A DNA stretch of 64,000 nucleotides, from NCBI GenBank assembly GCA_963722665.1, contig CAVRNW010000007.1:43652-107651 (forward strand), in the 5' to 3' direction. Source of the DNA: Site-B1 sp963722665 (GTDB lineage: Bacteria; Bacteroidota; Bacteroidia; Flavobacteriales; Flavobacteriaceae). Both the position numbers and the translations under genes were made by a program. The notes beneath the pieces are model-generated. The model was not told the origin of the DNA. It did no database searches and worked only from the letters and a program-made list of their open reading frames with translations. Positions 8,084 to 18,646 of the stretch are shown piece by piece. How positions within the stretch are numbered: the stretch's first letter is position 1; each line of letters begins with the position of its first letter.

Positions 8084-9328
8084 TTAAATCCCTTTCGCAA
8101 ACTCAATAAAGAAATCCACACTTTCCGGGTTTCGCATCGAATCAAAATTAATGGATTTTTCCAATGGCATTTTTAAAAGGATCTTCTTTATCGGTGCTTC
8201 CATTTTCTTGCCACTTATGGTATAGGGAATGTCTTTTACTTCAATGATCTCATCCGGAACATGTCTGGGCGTATATTCTTTTTTTAATTGATTGTTGATC
8301 CTTGTTTTAATGGCATCAGTTAATTCAAACGACTCTTTTAATTTCACAAACAAAGGCATATAATGGGTTCCTTCATTCAGTTCCAAATTTACGATAAGAG
8401 AATCTTCAATTTCTTCAATTTTATTGACTGCCCGGTAAATTTCACTTGTTCCAATCCTTATTCCATGTCGATTTAGTGTAGCATCAGAGCGACCATAAAT
8501 AACTAATCCATCTGTTTTAGAATTGATTTTTATAAAGTCACCATGTCGCCATTTTCCGGGATAATGTTCAAAGTAACTTGCTTTGTATCGTTTATTGTCA
8601 GGATCATTCCAAAAATAAATTGGCATTGAAGGCATTGGTTTATCAATGACCATTTCTCCTAATTCATCAAGAACAGGATTTTCGTTTTCATCATAAGCAA
8701 ATAAGGACACGCCTAAAGCTCTGCATTGTATTTCCCCGGCATGAACAGCATAATATGGTGTTCCGCCTACAAAGGCTGTACAAACATCCGTTCCGCCTGC
8801 CATAGAACATAACCAAACATCATCTTTTATGTTCTTGTATACATATTCAAATGCCTCGTAAGGCAAAGGTGCTCCGGTTGAACTTATAGACCGAATAGTA
8901 GAAAGATTATGATTAGATTTGGCATCAATATTCTTCTTCATGCTTGCCACCAGATAAGGTGCACTGGTTCCAAAATGATTAATGCCAACTTTATCTGAAA
9001 ATGTCCATAAAGCTTCAAAGTCAGGATAGGTTGGACTACCATCATACAGCACAATAGATGCTCCCATTAATAGGGCAGACTGCACAAAATTCCACATCAT
9101 CCATCCGGTTGTAGAGAACCAGAAATATTTTTCACCTTTATGCACATCATTATGGAATGCCATATACTTAAGATGTTCCAACAAAATACCGCCATGTGAA
9201 TGCACTATTGCTTTTGGTAATCCTGTGGTGCCTGAAGAATATAACACCCAAATAGGATGATTAAATTCAACTGGCTCAAAAGTCAGTTCATGTGACTGTG
9301 TACTAAAAACAGTTTTCAATATCAACAA
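8084..9328 (-). pseudogene. acetoacetyl-CoA synthetase, C-terminal part (frameshifted)
   Basis: The 414-codon downstream part of an acetoacetate-CoA ligase (acyl-CoA synthetase superfamily, ATP + acetoacetate + CoA to acetoacetyl-CoA). The AMP-binding motif YSSGTTGLPKAIVHSHGG, the WMMWN segment and the C-terminal lid with the acetylation-type lysine region (DIPYTISGKKMEAPIKK) are all present. Its first residues, before STQSHELTF, read in the wrong frame. The N-terminal part is encoded just upstream on the same strand and overlaps by 26 bases. Removing one T from the T5 run (A5 at 9305-9309 on the + strand) joins the two into a normal enzyme of about 650 residues. This could be a sequencing error or an early mutation. 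Confidence 0.85.
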
Positions 9329-10049
9329 AAGTTTCTGGGAAATTATCTATAGCTTTTTTGTTTAAATAAGGCAGAACTATAACTTTTTCCAGAGTTGGTA
9401 AAGCATCAACAATACTGTTGACAATATCGGACTTATCATATGGCTTGCCATTGTATTGGTAACCATCAACAGTAATTAAAACTTTAGGTTCTATTTGTGC
9501 AAATCTGTCTACGACACTTTCAGCGCCAAAATCGGGAGACGTACTCGACCAGATTGCACCTAATGAATTTACCGCCAAGAAAGAAATAGTGGCTTCGGGA
9601 ATATTAGGTAAAAATGCTACAACCCGATCGCCTTTTGTAACACCAACAGATCTTAAATAAGCAGCCAAAGAAGCCACCTTTTGTTTTAATTCGTTCCAGC
9701 TAATTTCTTTGTAATCTCCGGCTTCATTTCCAAAATAGATTGCGGGCTCCGCAGGATTAGCATGTCTAAAAATATGTTCGGAATAGTTTAAAGTTGAACC
9801 TTCAAACCATCTGCAATTTGGCATATTATAACCCGAAAGAATGTTTTTATACGGGCTGTGAGAAATGATATTAAAATAGTCCCAGATGGCTTTCCAGAAC
9901 TCTTCTATGTTATCAACCGACCATTTCCAAAGTTCATGATAATCTTTAAAACTTAAATTATAATGATTTTGTAACCAATGCTGAAAATGATATAGATGGC
10001 TGTTCTTTTTAAAACCAGTATCACCTTCCCATAGTTTTTTATCAGACAT
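9303..10049 (-). pseudogene. acetoacetyl-CoA synthetase, N-terminal part (frameshifted)
   Basis: The 248-codon N-terminal part, starting MSDKKLWEGDTGFKKNSHLY and carrying the acetyl-CoA-synthetase-like NMPNCRWFEGSTLNYSEH and GAIWSSTSPDFGAESVVDRF blocks characteristic of acetoacetyl-CoA synthetases. It ends at VDIENCF followed by a TAG created by the homopolymer indel; in the corrected frame the sequence continues STQSHELTF into the C-terminal part. The role in ketone-body or leucine breakdown is known for the family; no pathway partners are adjacent. An A+T-rich palindromic operator-like region and a promoter lie just upstream. Confidence 0.85.
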
Positions 10050-10065
10050 TCTTAACCGTATTAAT

Positions 10066-10102
10066 TATAACCAAATATAAATATATTATAACCAAATTGG
10101 TT
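10066..10102 (-). promoter_or_regulatory. promoter and palindrome upstream of acetoacetyl-CoA synthetase
   Basis: On the - strand the -7 element TATATTTG (10079-10072) lies 22 bases before the start codon. TTATAACCAAAT occurs twice (about 10066 and 10087), and the second copy is part of the palindrome AACCAAATTGGTT (10090-10102), which would sit near the -33 region. The layout suggests a repressor or activator site; the regulator is unknown. Confidence 0.4.
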
Positions 10103-10140
10103 TATAGAGTAAATCAAATCTTTATAGTGTAGCAATAAAA

Positions 10141-10168
10141 AAACCCATTACAACTGTAATGGGTTTTT
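10141..10168 (-). terminator. terminator of the T9SS adhesin gene
   Basis: AACCCATTAC/GTAATGGGTT inverted repeat, flanked by A- and T-runs on both sides, so it can work in either direction. It lies 18 bases past the stop of the sorting-domain frame. Confidence 0.8.
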
Positions 10169-10185
10169 CGTTATTTATTATATTT

Positions 10186-10539
10186 CTATTCAACTATCAT
10201 TTTCTTGATAATATCACCATCACTGGTTTCTAATTGAACAATGTACATTCCTGTGCTAATACTATGTACAGGTAATGATAAGTTTCTGTTTTCAAGATTA
10301 GAATTCCAGGAATTAAAGGACTGACCTAAAGAATTGTATAGCTTAATGCTTTCAATTGTGGTATCCAGAATTCTGTTGATCTTCAATTCTGTATTGGAAT
10401 CATTCATATACACAATTATACCTTCTTCCAGAGTCACTTCATCGAAAGTTTTTAATCTAGGTTGGAAAACCAATACAAAACGACTCATAGTATTCACCCG
10501 GTTCAAGTTCAATTTCAAAAGGATCATTGGTAATCTCAT
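10186..10539 (-). pseudogene. adhesin fragment: T9SS type A sorting domain
   Basis: The last 117 codons. From about residue 40 the sequence reads as a type A sorting domain: TTIESIKLYNSLGQSFNSW, LPVHSISTGMYIVQLETSDG and a final KKMIVE. This domain directs export through the type IX system and attachment to the surface. It ends 18 bases before a clear terminator. Confidence 0.75.
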
Positions 10540-10846
10540 AGGTTTCCTTAGTCAAATTATCTTTGATAAAGATCTTTGTCAGGGCATCCATGTTTTCAAG
10601 GGAATCAACAGTTATTCTTGCTAAACCGGCTTCACTGATGATCAAACCAAGTGGTAATTCCTGATCAGGATCAAAATTTTCTACACCTTGAATGACGAAT
10701 TGCGTATCGTTAATATTCCAGAACATATCCTCAGACCCAAGATCTGGTAAAAGGGCATCATATCCAATATCAAATGAGTTGCTGGCGTTTTTATCAGTAC
10801 CTGCAAGTATCTGCCTGTGAATTCCTTTAGGAGAATCAAAACTCAA
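10457..10846 (-). pseudogene. adhesin fragment preceding the sorting domain
   Basis: A 129-codon piece (GIHRQILAGTDKNASNSFDIGYDA ... LPLGLIISEAGLARITVDSLENMD) that matches the conserved beta-rich region lying directly before the C-terminal sorting domain in this protein class. It overlaps the sorting-domain frame by about 80 bases, marking another indel near 10480. Confidence 0.6.
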
Positions 10847-11087
10847 CCTAATAATAGGTCTTTCATTGCCATTTTCTTCTGATTACGACATTCATCCTTG
10901 CACTGGTATTTGTGACTTTTCCGTCTTCTTTTTTGGTTGATCCTGAGTTGTCTCATGAAAACAGAATTTATTGAAGTTTCTGGTTTGAAAACCCTTTGGC
11001 TATTCTTAAATACGATATCGCCGCCATAAACAGTAGTTAATCCTGTCAGGTCTTCATCAAGGGAGGTTAAAACAAAGAATCCCTGAT

Positions 11088-11462
11088 TTACCGGTATATA
11101 TGGACCAGGTGTTTTAGTCCTCCATAACCACCGGTGGCGTTTATTCTTTGATCATTGGCAATTGCCGGCGTACCGCCAATTATGTTGCGAGTCGCATAAC
11201 CACCAACGTAATCTCCAAGATAGTGGGAGTTTATAGATCCAAAATGATCCCAGAAATACAAGGCTCCATTAAATACGTTACCATTGGTATTATTTCCTCC
11301 ATCAGCAGTACTTAAGTTATCCAAAATAAATTTTTCTGCATCCATGGCTGATGGGTATGGATTCCCGATAAGTCTGTCATTTCCAGGAGTAATTGGCAGG
11401 GTAAAATCACCATTATTAGGTTTACCTCTGAACACATAGTTCTGTTCGCTGGAAATAGGCAC
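11088..11462 (-). pseudogene. adhesin fragment with [16 protein letters not shown] motif
   Basis: A 124-codon piece. The segment [20 protein letters not shown] and the following LYFWDH-type block are a recurrent module upstream of T9SS sorting signals in Bacteroidetes surface proteins. No enzymatic motif is present. Frames shift at both ends. Confidence 0.6.
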
Positions 11463-11685
11463 AGCGCCCGGAAGATCCTTTCATTGTATAGCCTTCACCG
11501 GGCTAAAAAGGCGTATTTGGATAAATTTTATTGCCAGGCAGCATAATCTTCACTGGTACCATGATATCTCCATAACCAGTATGTACTTATTGTTATTGGA
11601 TCAGAATTACCATAATCGGCAGCCGTATAATGACCATTGGAAATTAATAGCTCTAGGATAAACTCCGTTGTCTGCTATGGAACCG

Positions 11686-12069
11686 TCAAGTAATATACCT
11701 CCAATTAATAAAGTCATTGTTAGTACTTGCTGTTCCTCTTGCACCTGTAGCACCAATAGGGCCAACCGATGACGACCAGTAATTATAGTTGTAACTATTT
11801 GCAGTTCCCTGCTGGTCTTTTTCAATATAACCAGAACTATCGGCATCTAAAATACTGCCAGCACCTTGTACAAGCTGAGATTCACCTTCAAGGTCTAACT
11901 TACCATCCAGTTCAAGATACCAGCTTATATTAAGCTCAGAATCGTTTTTAACACTGAATTCTATAGGATTGGAACTTGCATCTTGCGCATCGATCATTAA
12001 TGCCGCTTGTTTTAGATTCACTATCAATATATACATCATTGTGTGCAATTCTAACAATGGCACTTTCAT
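11686..12069 (-). pseudogene. adhesin fragment, no domain recognised
   Basis: A 127-codon piece rich in the string LDLEGESQLVQGAGSILDADSSG followed by EKDQQGTANSYNYNYWSSSVGP. The latter motif (YNYWSSPVG-like) recurs just before sorting domains of large flavobacterial surface proteins. The function is unknown. Frames shift at both ends. Confidence 0.6.
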
Positions 12070-12476
12070 TATTTATGGCATCATTACCATTGATTCCTCT
12101 TATCAGGGTCATTGACTGCAACCTCAAGTCGTCCAGCTTTGATTTGTAACAAATGGTAGTGGTGCAGATTGAGACTCAATTAATTTTGTATTATAAATTC
12201 TTGCTCCTGATCCTTCATCTATTTCTGGAGTTGTTAGATCATCCAGAACATTGTCTTTAAAAGCATCCATTCTGTAATATCTTTTCAGGCTATTCCAGAC
12301 TAATGGTATACTGGTGTCTTCATCAATTAAATTGGTGACATCTATAGGAATTACAGACACCTTTTGTGTTGCCACTATTCTCTTCAATTTCCTGATAGAC
12401 CATTTTTTGAAGTTCATTTAAAGCAAGTGCTTTAAAGAATACACGAGCTTCGTCAATATAACCACTAAAATAATTA

Positions 12477-12806
12477 CTATCTGTGTCCGGTTGTCTTCCT
12501 AATGTTAAACTGGAAGAATCTGAAGGCAATGCACCCGAAACGGTAGTACTTGAATATTTCCTGACCATTTATAAATAGTTTAAGTGCACTATTCGTATTA
12601 CTGTATGAAGCAGCCACATGTGTCCACTGATTCGTATTTAAAGCAGTATTATTAGATACTGTATTTCCATTTGCTTTTGCTGAAATCGTTTTATCAGAAT
12701 TAAGCTGAATATAGAATGAATTTTGACCGAAAATTATTTGGTCACCTGTAGCTGTAGGGTCAATCTTGATCCAGGCCATTAAAGTGGCTTCACTCCATCC
12801 GGACAT
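12477..12806 (-). pseudogene. adhesin fragment: LamG/concanavalin-like domain
   Basis: A 109-codon piece with the hallmarks of a LamG-like jelly-roll domain: SEATLMAWIKIDPTATGDQIIFG, FYIQLNSDKTISAKANG and QWTHVAASYSNTNSALKLFINGQE. The domain finishes in the next frame (GRQPDTDSNYFSGYIDEARVF, 12568-12323). In secreted flavobacterial proteins such domains usually bind glycans. Confidence 0.7.
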
Positions 12807-12980
12807 AACATTTGTATCTTCAACATAATCATTACGACCATCAAAGAACAGTTCAAATTTTCCTTGCAGGTCTCTTGGTGAACCAAAAGCAGAATCATTT
12901 GTATCAAACAGAACTCATACAGACCATCGCCGTCAGTATCAACAGTATCATCAATAATTCCATCATTATTGGCATCTAAA

Positions 12981-13400
12981 TTAGGCATAATGTGTTTCTG
13001 CTATATCAAAGGTTCCATCATTATTGGAATCCAGATCAATATAGTCTGGTGTACCATCACCATCTTCATCATTTACAAAATAAGGAGCAGAGCCCTGATC
13101 TAAGTTACCATATTCATTGGCACCTGTACCATAATCATAAATATCTAAAATACCATCTCCAAAATATTCTACAGTTCCATCACCATCATCATCTTTTTCT
13201 CTAAATGCTTCTGATTCCTGACCATCACCAACTCCATCACCATTAATGTCTCCATCGCCATTGTCAAAAACAAGTGTTGACATAAAATATCTTTGTGTTC
13301 TGGCTTCATCTACATCAAAAATAGCATCATTATCACTATCCAGATCTTTAATAATTTGGAATACCATCACCATCTGAATCCAAAGGAATATTGGTTTCAA
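12981..13400 (-). pseudogene. adhesin fragment: thrombospondin-3 calcium repeats
   Basis: A 139-codon piece of the same gene, in a shifted frame. It is made of Asp/Asn-rich calcium-binding repeats such as DLDSDNDAIFDVDEA, NGDGDINGDGVGDG, KDDDGDG and DEDGDGTPDYIDLDSNNDG. Such repeats form a rigid calcium-dependent stalk in surface proteins. It joins the preceding part through a shift near 13350 and the next through a shift near 12985. Confidence 0.7.
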
Positions 13401-13468
13401 AAGGATCGTGCATACCGTTGTTATTAGTATCTATAAATGAAGCGGCTGGAATTGTTCCAGTTCCTGCA

Positions 13469-16330
13469 CTAATAGCTTCCTAAACCGGCTTCTACTATAT
13501 CTGGAATACCATCATTATCTGAATCCAGATCTAAATAATCCGGAATAGAGTCACTATCAGTATCTTCACAAGGTAATCCAGCACATTCATCAGTACCAGC
13601 ACATTCATCAGTATCTTTAATTCCGTCATTATCATCATCAATATCTATTCTATCATAAATTCCATCACTATCACTATCAAAATCAAATTCAAAGACGGAA
13701 TTAAACGTCAAATCAGAGCCAGCGGCTACATTTCCTAATGCATTGGACATTGTAGTCCACGAATTAGAACCAATGTCATATCGCCAGAATGAGTTACTGT
13801 TATTTCCTTGAAATGCATATATATATTTTCCATCATAAGTTAGAGCTCCATCTTCATCAATATTTCCGGGCGTAGAAGCCAGTGATGTCCATGAATTCAG
13901 TGCAATATCATAGCGATAGAAATTTGTTGTGCGTCCTTGAAGCGCATAAATATATGTTCCGTCAAAACCCAAATCTGCTCCTGAATCTATACTCCCTGGA
14001 GGTGCTGCCATTGTAGTCCAGGTGTCTGCAATTGCATTATATCGATAAAAGTTAGTAGTTCCTTTACCTTGAAAGGCGTAAATATCTTTATAGTCAGAAA
14101 TCAAAGCGGCTCCAGCATCAAATTTCACACCACCAGGTAGACCAGACGTCACTGACCATGAATTTGATGATATGTTATATTTATAAAGAACACTATTACC
14201 TCCATTTATTCCATATAAATACCCATCGTGGTTATATTCTAATGAGCTTGACTTATCTGGTTGACCTGGATAGTCAGCAAGACTGCCCCAGGAATTACCA
14301 CTTATATTATATTTCCAAAAATCTTTCTGTTGATCACCCCGCATTGCATAAACATCGCCTTCTGCAAATGCTAATCCAGAAGCAATTTTAATAGGTTGGG
14401 GAGTATTTGCCAGACTACTCCAGGAATTACCACTAATATCATATTCCCAAAAATCATTTGTGTTATCCCCTCTTAAAGCATAGAGCAAAGATGTAACACC
14501 ATAAGTAATCTGAAGGGTTGGAGGTGTTCCAGAAGTTGTTTCTCGACTGTAATAATCAATAGTGCGGTTTCCTCCACCATCCTGACTTCCTACCATGACA
14601 CCATTATTGGTTATGGTACCATCTATCCATCCTTGAACTAATGAGGTTATTTTCCACGAGTGAATACCATCTCCACTTCCGTTAATTGTAGCCACAGGTG
14701 TGCCTCCACTAGAAGGGCCAACAACACCAACTGTTCCCCAGGTAGAAGAAGCAGTTCTATTGGTCCAATTAGCAGAACCATTAGTTCCACATGAGCTTCC
14801 TTCATCCCATGCATCAGCAGCTCCTATTTGAAACACACTAACGTTCATATCATCACCAGCTTCTGTATACAACCTCAGTTCTGCAGAAGTAATAATTGCA
14901 CTGCTTGAAATACCAGACAGATCGAACTGAAGTAAAATCCTGTGTAGATCACCGTCTTCTCGGTCAATGATTAAAGTTTCACAAGTTCCAAAATTTTTAG
15001 ATCGCTCCTCCGGATCGTTGTCGTTACCTTTAATATAAGTATCCTTAGAAGCTATAAAATCACAGGTGGTTGTTGTTTGTGAATTTGGTAAAGACTGAGT
15101 ATTTTGATCATAAATAAATACAAAAGGTTGGTTTTTTGTTTCTCCGGAAGTAATTTCCAATTCAGTAACTGCTCCCCATGAAGTTCCATTCCACGTAATA
15201 GTATTTACATCAGAATTATCATCATTGACCATTAAAACAATTTGATCGCTCAATGGACTAGAATATAGTTCCATTGAATTTGAAGTACCACCAATTGCCG
15301 GAGTAGTTAATTCCGCAGACCAAGCACTTCCATTCCAAGTTCTATAACGTGTACTGGCACCTTCTCCATAAGTTCCAATAATATCACCACTTACAGACTC
15401 AATAGCAACGGATACATTCGGTTCTATGTTTCCATTAGCAGAGGTAGTTGCACTTACAGTATTTCCCCAGCTACTTCCATCCCAAATAGCAAAATAAACA
15501 TCGCTGTTTTGTGTAAGCACGACTAGGGCAATTTGATCACTCCCCGGTTGTGATGCCAGATGCATCCATCTAGCATATCCACTCGGACCCGAAGGAGCAG
15601 TAATAGTTGCTTCAGCACTCCAGGCTGAACCGTTCCAAATTCGATATTTTGCATTAACATCCGCGTCAGCCTCATAAACAACCAAGGCGTTTCCACTGTG
15701 CTCTTCATAGGCTACGAAAATATCCGTGCGAACTTGAGTGGTCGAAGTATCCAATGTCACTGAATTCCCCCAACTCGATCCATTCCAAACTAAAGCACAT
15801 TCTGTTTCATTTGTAAAATTAACCACCAATACCATTTCATCTGTATTAGGATTAGCTGCCAATCTCATTTGATAAGGCGTACCGCTTGTACAAGTGGTAA
15901 TATTTGTCGCTGATGACCATGTTGTTCCATTCCAAATGCTGTAGCGTAAATTGGTACCATCTCCATAAACAATCATACCATCACCACTTTGCGATTCATA
16001 AGCTGTTTCAAGTCCCCAAAAATAAGTAGCTCCTGGCGTTCCAAGGTCGGTACTTCCATCAATTGATATTGCATTCCAATTACTACCATTCCATAATTGA
16101 CCTGATACTGATCCGCCATTTTCTATTCCAATAACAATTTTTTCATCTCTTTTTGGACATGCCGCTCCTTGCATGATTCTCCATCTATCACCATTACTAA
16201 CACTTGTATTGGTATTACTTCCAAATGAAGTACCATCCCAGTTTCTTAATTCAGGTGTATTACCGCCTGTCCAAATTGCTGCTCCTGGAACATCTTGTGA
16301 ATAAGTTGAATATGACCACAGCAATACCAA
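13469..16330 (-). CDS. adhesin N-terminal part: WNG repeats, DNRLRE-type domain, Kelch repeats
   Basis: The longest intact piece (953 codons). Residues 20-395 carry eight copies of a W-N/D-G-x-x-W/F motif, with the first Trp at 31, 80, 133, 182, 232, 283, 332 and 380, a period close to 50 residues. This looks like an eight-bladed propeller or solenoid. Residues about 425-612 ([18 protein letters not shown] ... [10 protein letters not shown]) resemble DNRLRE domains, which flank carbohydrate-active modules. Residues about 615-885 hold six Kelch-like repeats ([20 protein letters not shown] and variants), a second propeller. From about 890 the thrombospondin-3 repeats begin ([19 protein letters not shown]). 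It ends at a frameshift (EAGLGSY stop). Confidence 0.75.
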   Translation of the reverse strand: MVLLWSYSTYSQDVPGAAIWTGGNTPELRNWDGTSFGSNTNTSVSNGDRWRIMQGAACPKRDEKIVIGIENGGSVSGQLWNGSNWNAISIDGSTDLGTPGATYFWGLETAYESQSGDGMIVYGDGTNLRYSIWNGTTWSSATNITTCTSGTPYQMRLAANPNTDEMVLVVNFTNETECALVWNGSSWGNSVTLDTSTTQVRTDIFVAYEEHSGNALVVYEADADVNAKYRIWNGSAWSAEATITAPSGPSGYARWMHLASQPGSDQIALVVLTQNSDVYFAIWDGSSWGNTVSATTSANGNIEPNVSVAIESVSGDIIGTYGEGASTRYRTWNGSAWSAELTTPAIGGTSNSMELYSSPLSDQIVLMVNDDNSDVNTITWNGTSWGAVTELEITSGETKNQPFVFIYDQNTQSLPNSQTTTTCDFIASKDTYIKGNDNDPEERSKNFGTCETLIIDREDGDLHRILLQFDLSGISSSAIITSAELRLYTEAGDDMNVSVFQIGAADAWDEGSSCGTNGSANWTNRTASSTWGTVGVVGPSSGGTPVATINGSGDGIHSWKITSLVQGWIDGTITNNGVMVGSQDGGGNRTIDYYSRETTSGTPPTLQITYGVTSLLYALRGDNTNDFWEYDISGNSWSSLANTPQPIKIASGLAFAEGDVYAMRGDQQKDFWKYNISGNSWGSLADYPGQPDKSSSLEYNHDGYLYGINGGNSVLYKYNISSNSWSVTSGLPGGVKFDAGAALISDYKDIYAFQGKGTTNFYRYNAIADTWTTMAAPPGSIDSGADLGFDGTYIYALQGRTTNFYRYDIALNSWTSLASTPGNIDEDGALTYDGKYIYAFQGNNSNSFWRYDIGSNSWTTMSNALGNVAAGSDLTFNSVFEFDFDSDSDGIYDRIDIDDDNDGIKDTDECAGTDECAGLPCEDTDSDSIPDYLDLDSDNDGIPDIVEAGLGSY

Positions 16331-16417
16331 AGCAAGTACTGCTTTTCTGAAAACAATAAGTAGTTTTTTTCATATTAAGTTCATTTAGAATAGCTTGGGG
16401 CTATTGATATTAATATG

Positions 16418-16449
16418 CAAACATATGTAAAAAATCCTACTAACGACAA
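16418..16449 (-). promoter_or_regulatory. promoter of the T9SS adhesin gene
   Basis: On the - strand, TTG at 16449-16447 and TATGTTTG at 16425-16418 are separated by 21 bases, matching the Bacteroidetes -33/-7 consensus. The corrected start codon (16373) lies 45 bases beyond the -7 element. Confidence 0.6.
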
Positions 16450-16907
16450 ATTTTATTCGATGAACTGCATAATTTGATTTTATGGGATTATAGATGAATT
16501 AATTTTTTATTTGAGTGAAAAACGAAAAATTATTATTATTTCGATTAAAAAGATTCTTATAAAATTAGGTCAAGATTAATTGACTGGAAATAAATTGATT
16601 AGATCACCATTATCCGATTGATTTGCTCCCAGAACTAAAGAATATTGGAATTGATCAAATGTTAAAATTTTAAGTATTTCATCGAATTTAAGTGTATTTA
16701 AACTGAAATATTAAATATTTATTGCACTTTTACAGTCCCTAAATAAACCTACTTTTTGTTTCAAATCTATCAAGAACTTAACCTTTTGTTATGGATACAA
16801 ATCTACCACGAACTAAATCTTTTCACAACAGTGAATTCTACAGGAACGTACAAGGAACAATAAAATGTATTCGTAATTTTCTGTATTTAGCCAAAAAAAT
16901 ATTTATG
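16450..16907. other. AT-rich intergenic region with a degenerate direct repeat
   Basis: This 458-base stretch between the ABC transporter stop and the adhesin promoter has no credible gene. A 26-base direct repeat with 22 matches starts at 16762 and 16798 (CAAATCTA-CA-GAACT core). Nothing else was recognised. Confidence 0.4.
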
Positions 16908-18599
16908 CTATAATCCTTTGGGAATAGCATCGATGAGTTTTTTGGTATATTCTTTTTCGGGATTGCCGTATACGTAATCTGCTTCACCCATTTCCTCAAT
17001 TTTACCCTCATTCATCACTAATAATTGATCTGACATATATTTCACTACAGACAGGTCGTGCGAAATAAAAATATAAGTAAAGCCAAATTTTTCTTTTAGC
17101 TCATTCAATAAATTAAGTACCTGAGCCTGGACAGATATATCCAAAGCAGAAACAGATTCATCACATACTATCAATTTAGGATTCAATGCTATTGTTCGCG
17201 CAATTCCAATACGTTGTCTTTGTCCGCCCGAGAATTCATGTGGATATCGATAAAAATAGTCCTCTGATAGTCCTACTCGATTCAAAATATCAAGAACTTT
17301 ATCTTTCCGTTCTTTGTCTGAGGCATATAATTTATGTACCAACATGGGCTCCATTATTGCCTTGCCAACGGGAATCCTTGGATTTAATGAAGAAAACGGA
17401 TCCTGGAAAATTATTTGAATGTCTTTTCTTAATTTTCTTATAGAAGTTTTTGAGAGGTCAGTAATGTCTTTTCCATTATAAAATATCTGTCCACCAGTTG
17501 CCTTGTCTAACTGCAAAATAGCATTTCCCAGAGTAGATTTACCACAACCAGATTCGCCCACCAAGCCCAAAGTTTCACCGGGATATAATTTAAAACTTAC
17601 TTGATCAACGGCTTTGAATGATTTTGGTTTCTTGAAAAAACCAGCTTTAGAGAAGTATTCTTTTTCAATATTTCTAATCTCCAGTAATGGTTGTTTAGAA
17701 TAAATATTTTTGTGAGCTCGCTCTCTTTCCTTATTTGTGACCATTGTGTTGTCCACAGTCCCATTTAAATAATCCTGGATGGTTGGCAGATTTTTGGGTC
17801 GTTTATCAATGGAAGGGCGTGAATGGATAAGTGCTTTGGTATAGATATGTTTGGGGTCTTTAAAAATTTCCCTGACGGTTCCCTGCTCTACAACTTCACC
17901 CTGATACATGACTATAACTCGATTAGCAATTTCACTGATCAGAGACAAGTCATGAGAAATAAAAAGAATACTCATGTTCGTTTCTTTTTGCAACTCCTTT
18001 AAAAGGCTGATAATTTCTTTTTGCACTGTCACATCCAGAGCAGTTGAGGGTTCATCGGCAATCAATATTTTGGGTTTACAGGCAATAGCCATGGCAATCA
18101 TGACACGTTGTTTTTGTCCCCCGGAAATTTCGTGAGGATAAGCATTGTAAACTCTCTCTGGTTGAGGTAATTTAACCTTTTCAAATAAAATAAGGGTTTC
18201 CTGAATGATCTCTTTTTTGCTTAAAGATTGGTGTTGTTCTAATATTTCAAAAACCTGCTTGCCACATGTCATAGATGGATTTAAAGCACTCATAGGTTCC
18301 TGAAAGACCATACTTATCTTATTTCCTCTAATTTTTTGAAAGGATTTATTGTCCAGCCCTACCAAGTCCAGATCTTCAAAATGAATTGAACCCGAATCAA
18401 TTTTAGAAATTGACTTTGGCAGCAAGCCTAAAATAGTCAAGGCAGTAATTGATTTGCCGGATCCGGATTCGCCAACTATACCAAGAATTTCGTTTTCCTT
18501 TAATTCAAAAGAAATAGTCTTTAAAATCTGAGTTTTCTTTTTATTGGTTATAAAAGAAACGGATAGATCCTTTATTGAGAGCAAATTTGATTTATTCAT
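16908..18599 (-). CDS. ABC transporter, fused double ATPase of the oligopeptide/nickel type
   Basis: A 563-residue protein with two complete ABC ATPase domains in one chain, as in YejF and GsiA. Domain 1 (about 5-255): Walker A GESGSGKS, signature ISGGQKQR, Walker B ILIADEPST. Domain 2 (about 310-560): Walker A GESGCGKS, signature FSGGQRQR, Walker B LIVCDES. Each domain is followed by the oligopeptide-type C-terminal extension (YTKALIHSRPSIDKRPKNLP in the first). It would energise import of peptides or similar small solutes through the inner membrane. No permease or binding protein gene is adjacent, so it must pair with components encoded elsewhere, which is usual for flavobacterial homologues. 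Confidence 0.92.
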   Translation of the reverse strand: MNKSNLLSIKDLSVSFITNKKKTQILKTISFELKENEILGIVGESGSGKSITALTILGLLPKSISKIDSGSIHFEDLDLVGLDNKSFQKIRGNKISMVFQEPMSALNPSMTCGKQVFEILEQHQSLSKKEIIQETLILFEKVKLPQPERVYNAYPHEISGGQKQRVMIAMAIACKPKILIADEPSTALDVTVQKEIISLLKELQKETNMSILFISHDLSLISEIANRVIVMYQGEVVEQGTVREIFKDPKHIYTKALIHSRPSIDKRPKNLPTIQDYLNGTVDNTMVTNKERERAHKNIYSKQPLLEIRNIEKEYFSKAGFFKKPKSFKAVDQVSFKLYPGETLGLVGESGCGKSTLGNAILQLDKATGGQIFYNGKDITDLSKTSIRKLRKDIQIIFQDPFSSLNPRIPVGKAIMEPMLVHKLYASDKERKDKVLDILNRVGLSEDYFYRYPHEFSGGQRQRIGIARTIALNPKLIVCDESVSALDISVQAQVLNLLNELKEKFGFTYIFISHDLSVVKYMSDQLLVMNEGKIEEMGEADYVYGNPEKEYTKKLIDAIPKGL

Positions 18600-18646
18600 T
18601 TTTTAAAAATACGGTTTTTCTAAGGAGTTAATTGAAGCAAAACCAC

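Larger units (their letters stand above)
10186..16373 (-). pseudogene. giant T9SS surface protein gene with many frameshifts
   Basis: A single 6.2-kb gene reads through about ten overlapping frames on the - strand (main pieces 16330-13469, 13400-12981, 12988-12779, 12806-12477, 12568-12323, 12417-12124, 12069-11686, 11462-11088, 10846-10457, 10539-10186). The true start is ATG at 16373-16371: removing one base from the T7 run at 16364-16370 gives the signal peptide [18 protein letters not shown]. Domains in order: eight WNG repeats, DNRLRE-type domain, six Kelch-like repeats, thrombospondin-3 calcium repeats, LamG/concanavalin-like domain, a region with the [16 protein letters not shown] motif common before sorting signals, and a T9SS type A sorting domain. 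It would be a secreted, surface-attached adhesin of about 2,050 residues. Whether the indels are real is not decidable here. Confidence 0.8.

Noticed and set aside
12992..13204. A His-rich 70-codon frame on the + strand inside the adhesin gene
   Set aside because: It is the reverse complement of the calcium-repeat region, whose Asp codons read as His in that frame.
16450..16907. Possible short gene in the AT-rich region after the ABC transporter
   Set aside because: No frame with start, ribosome binding site and plausible composition; only a degenerate direct repeat.
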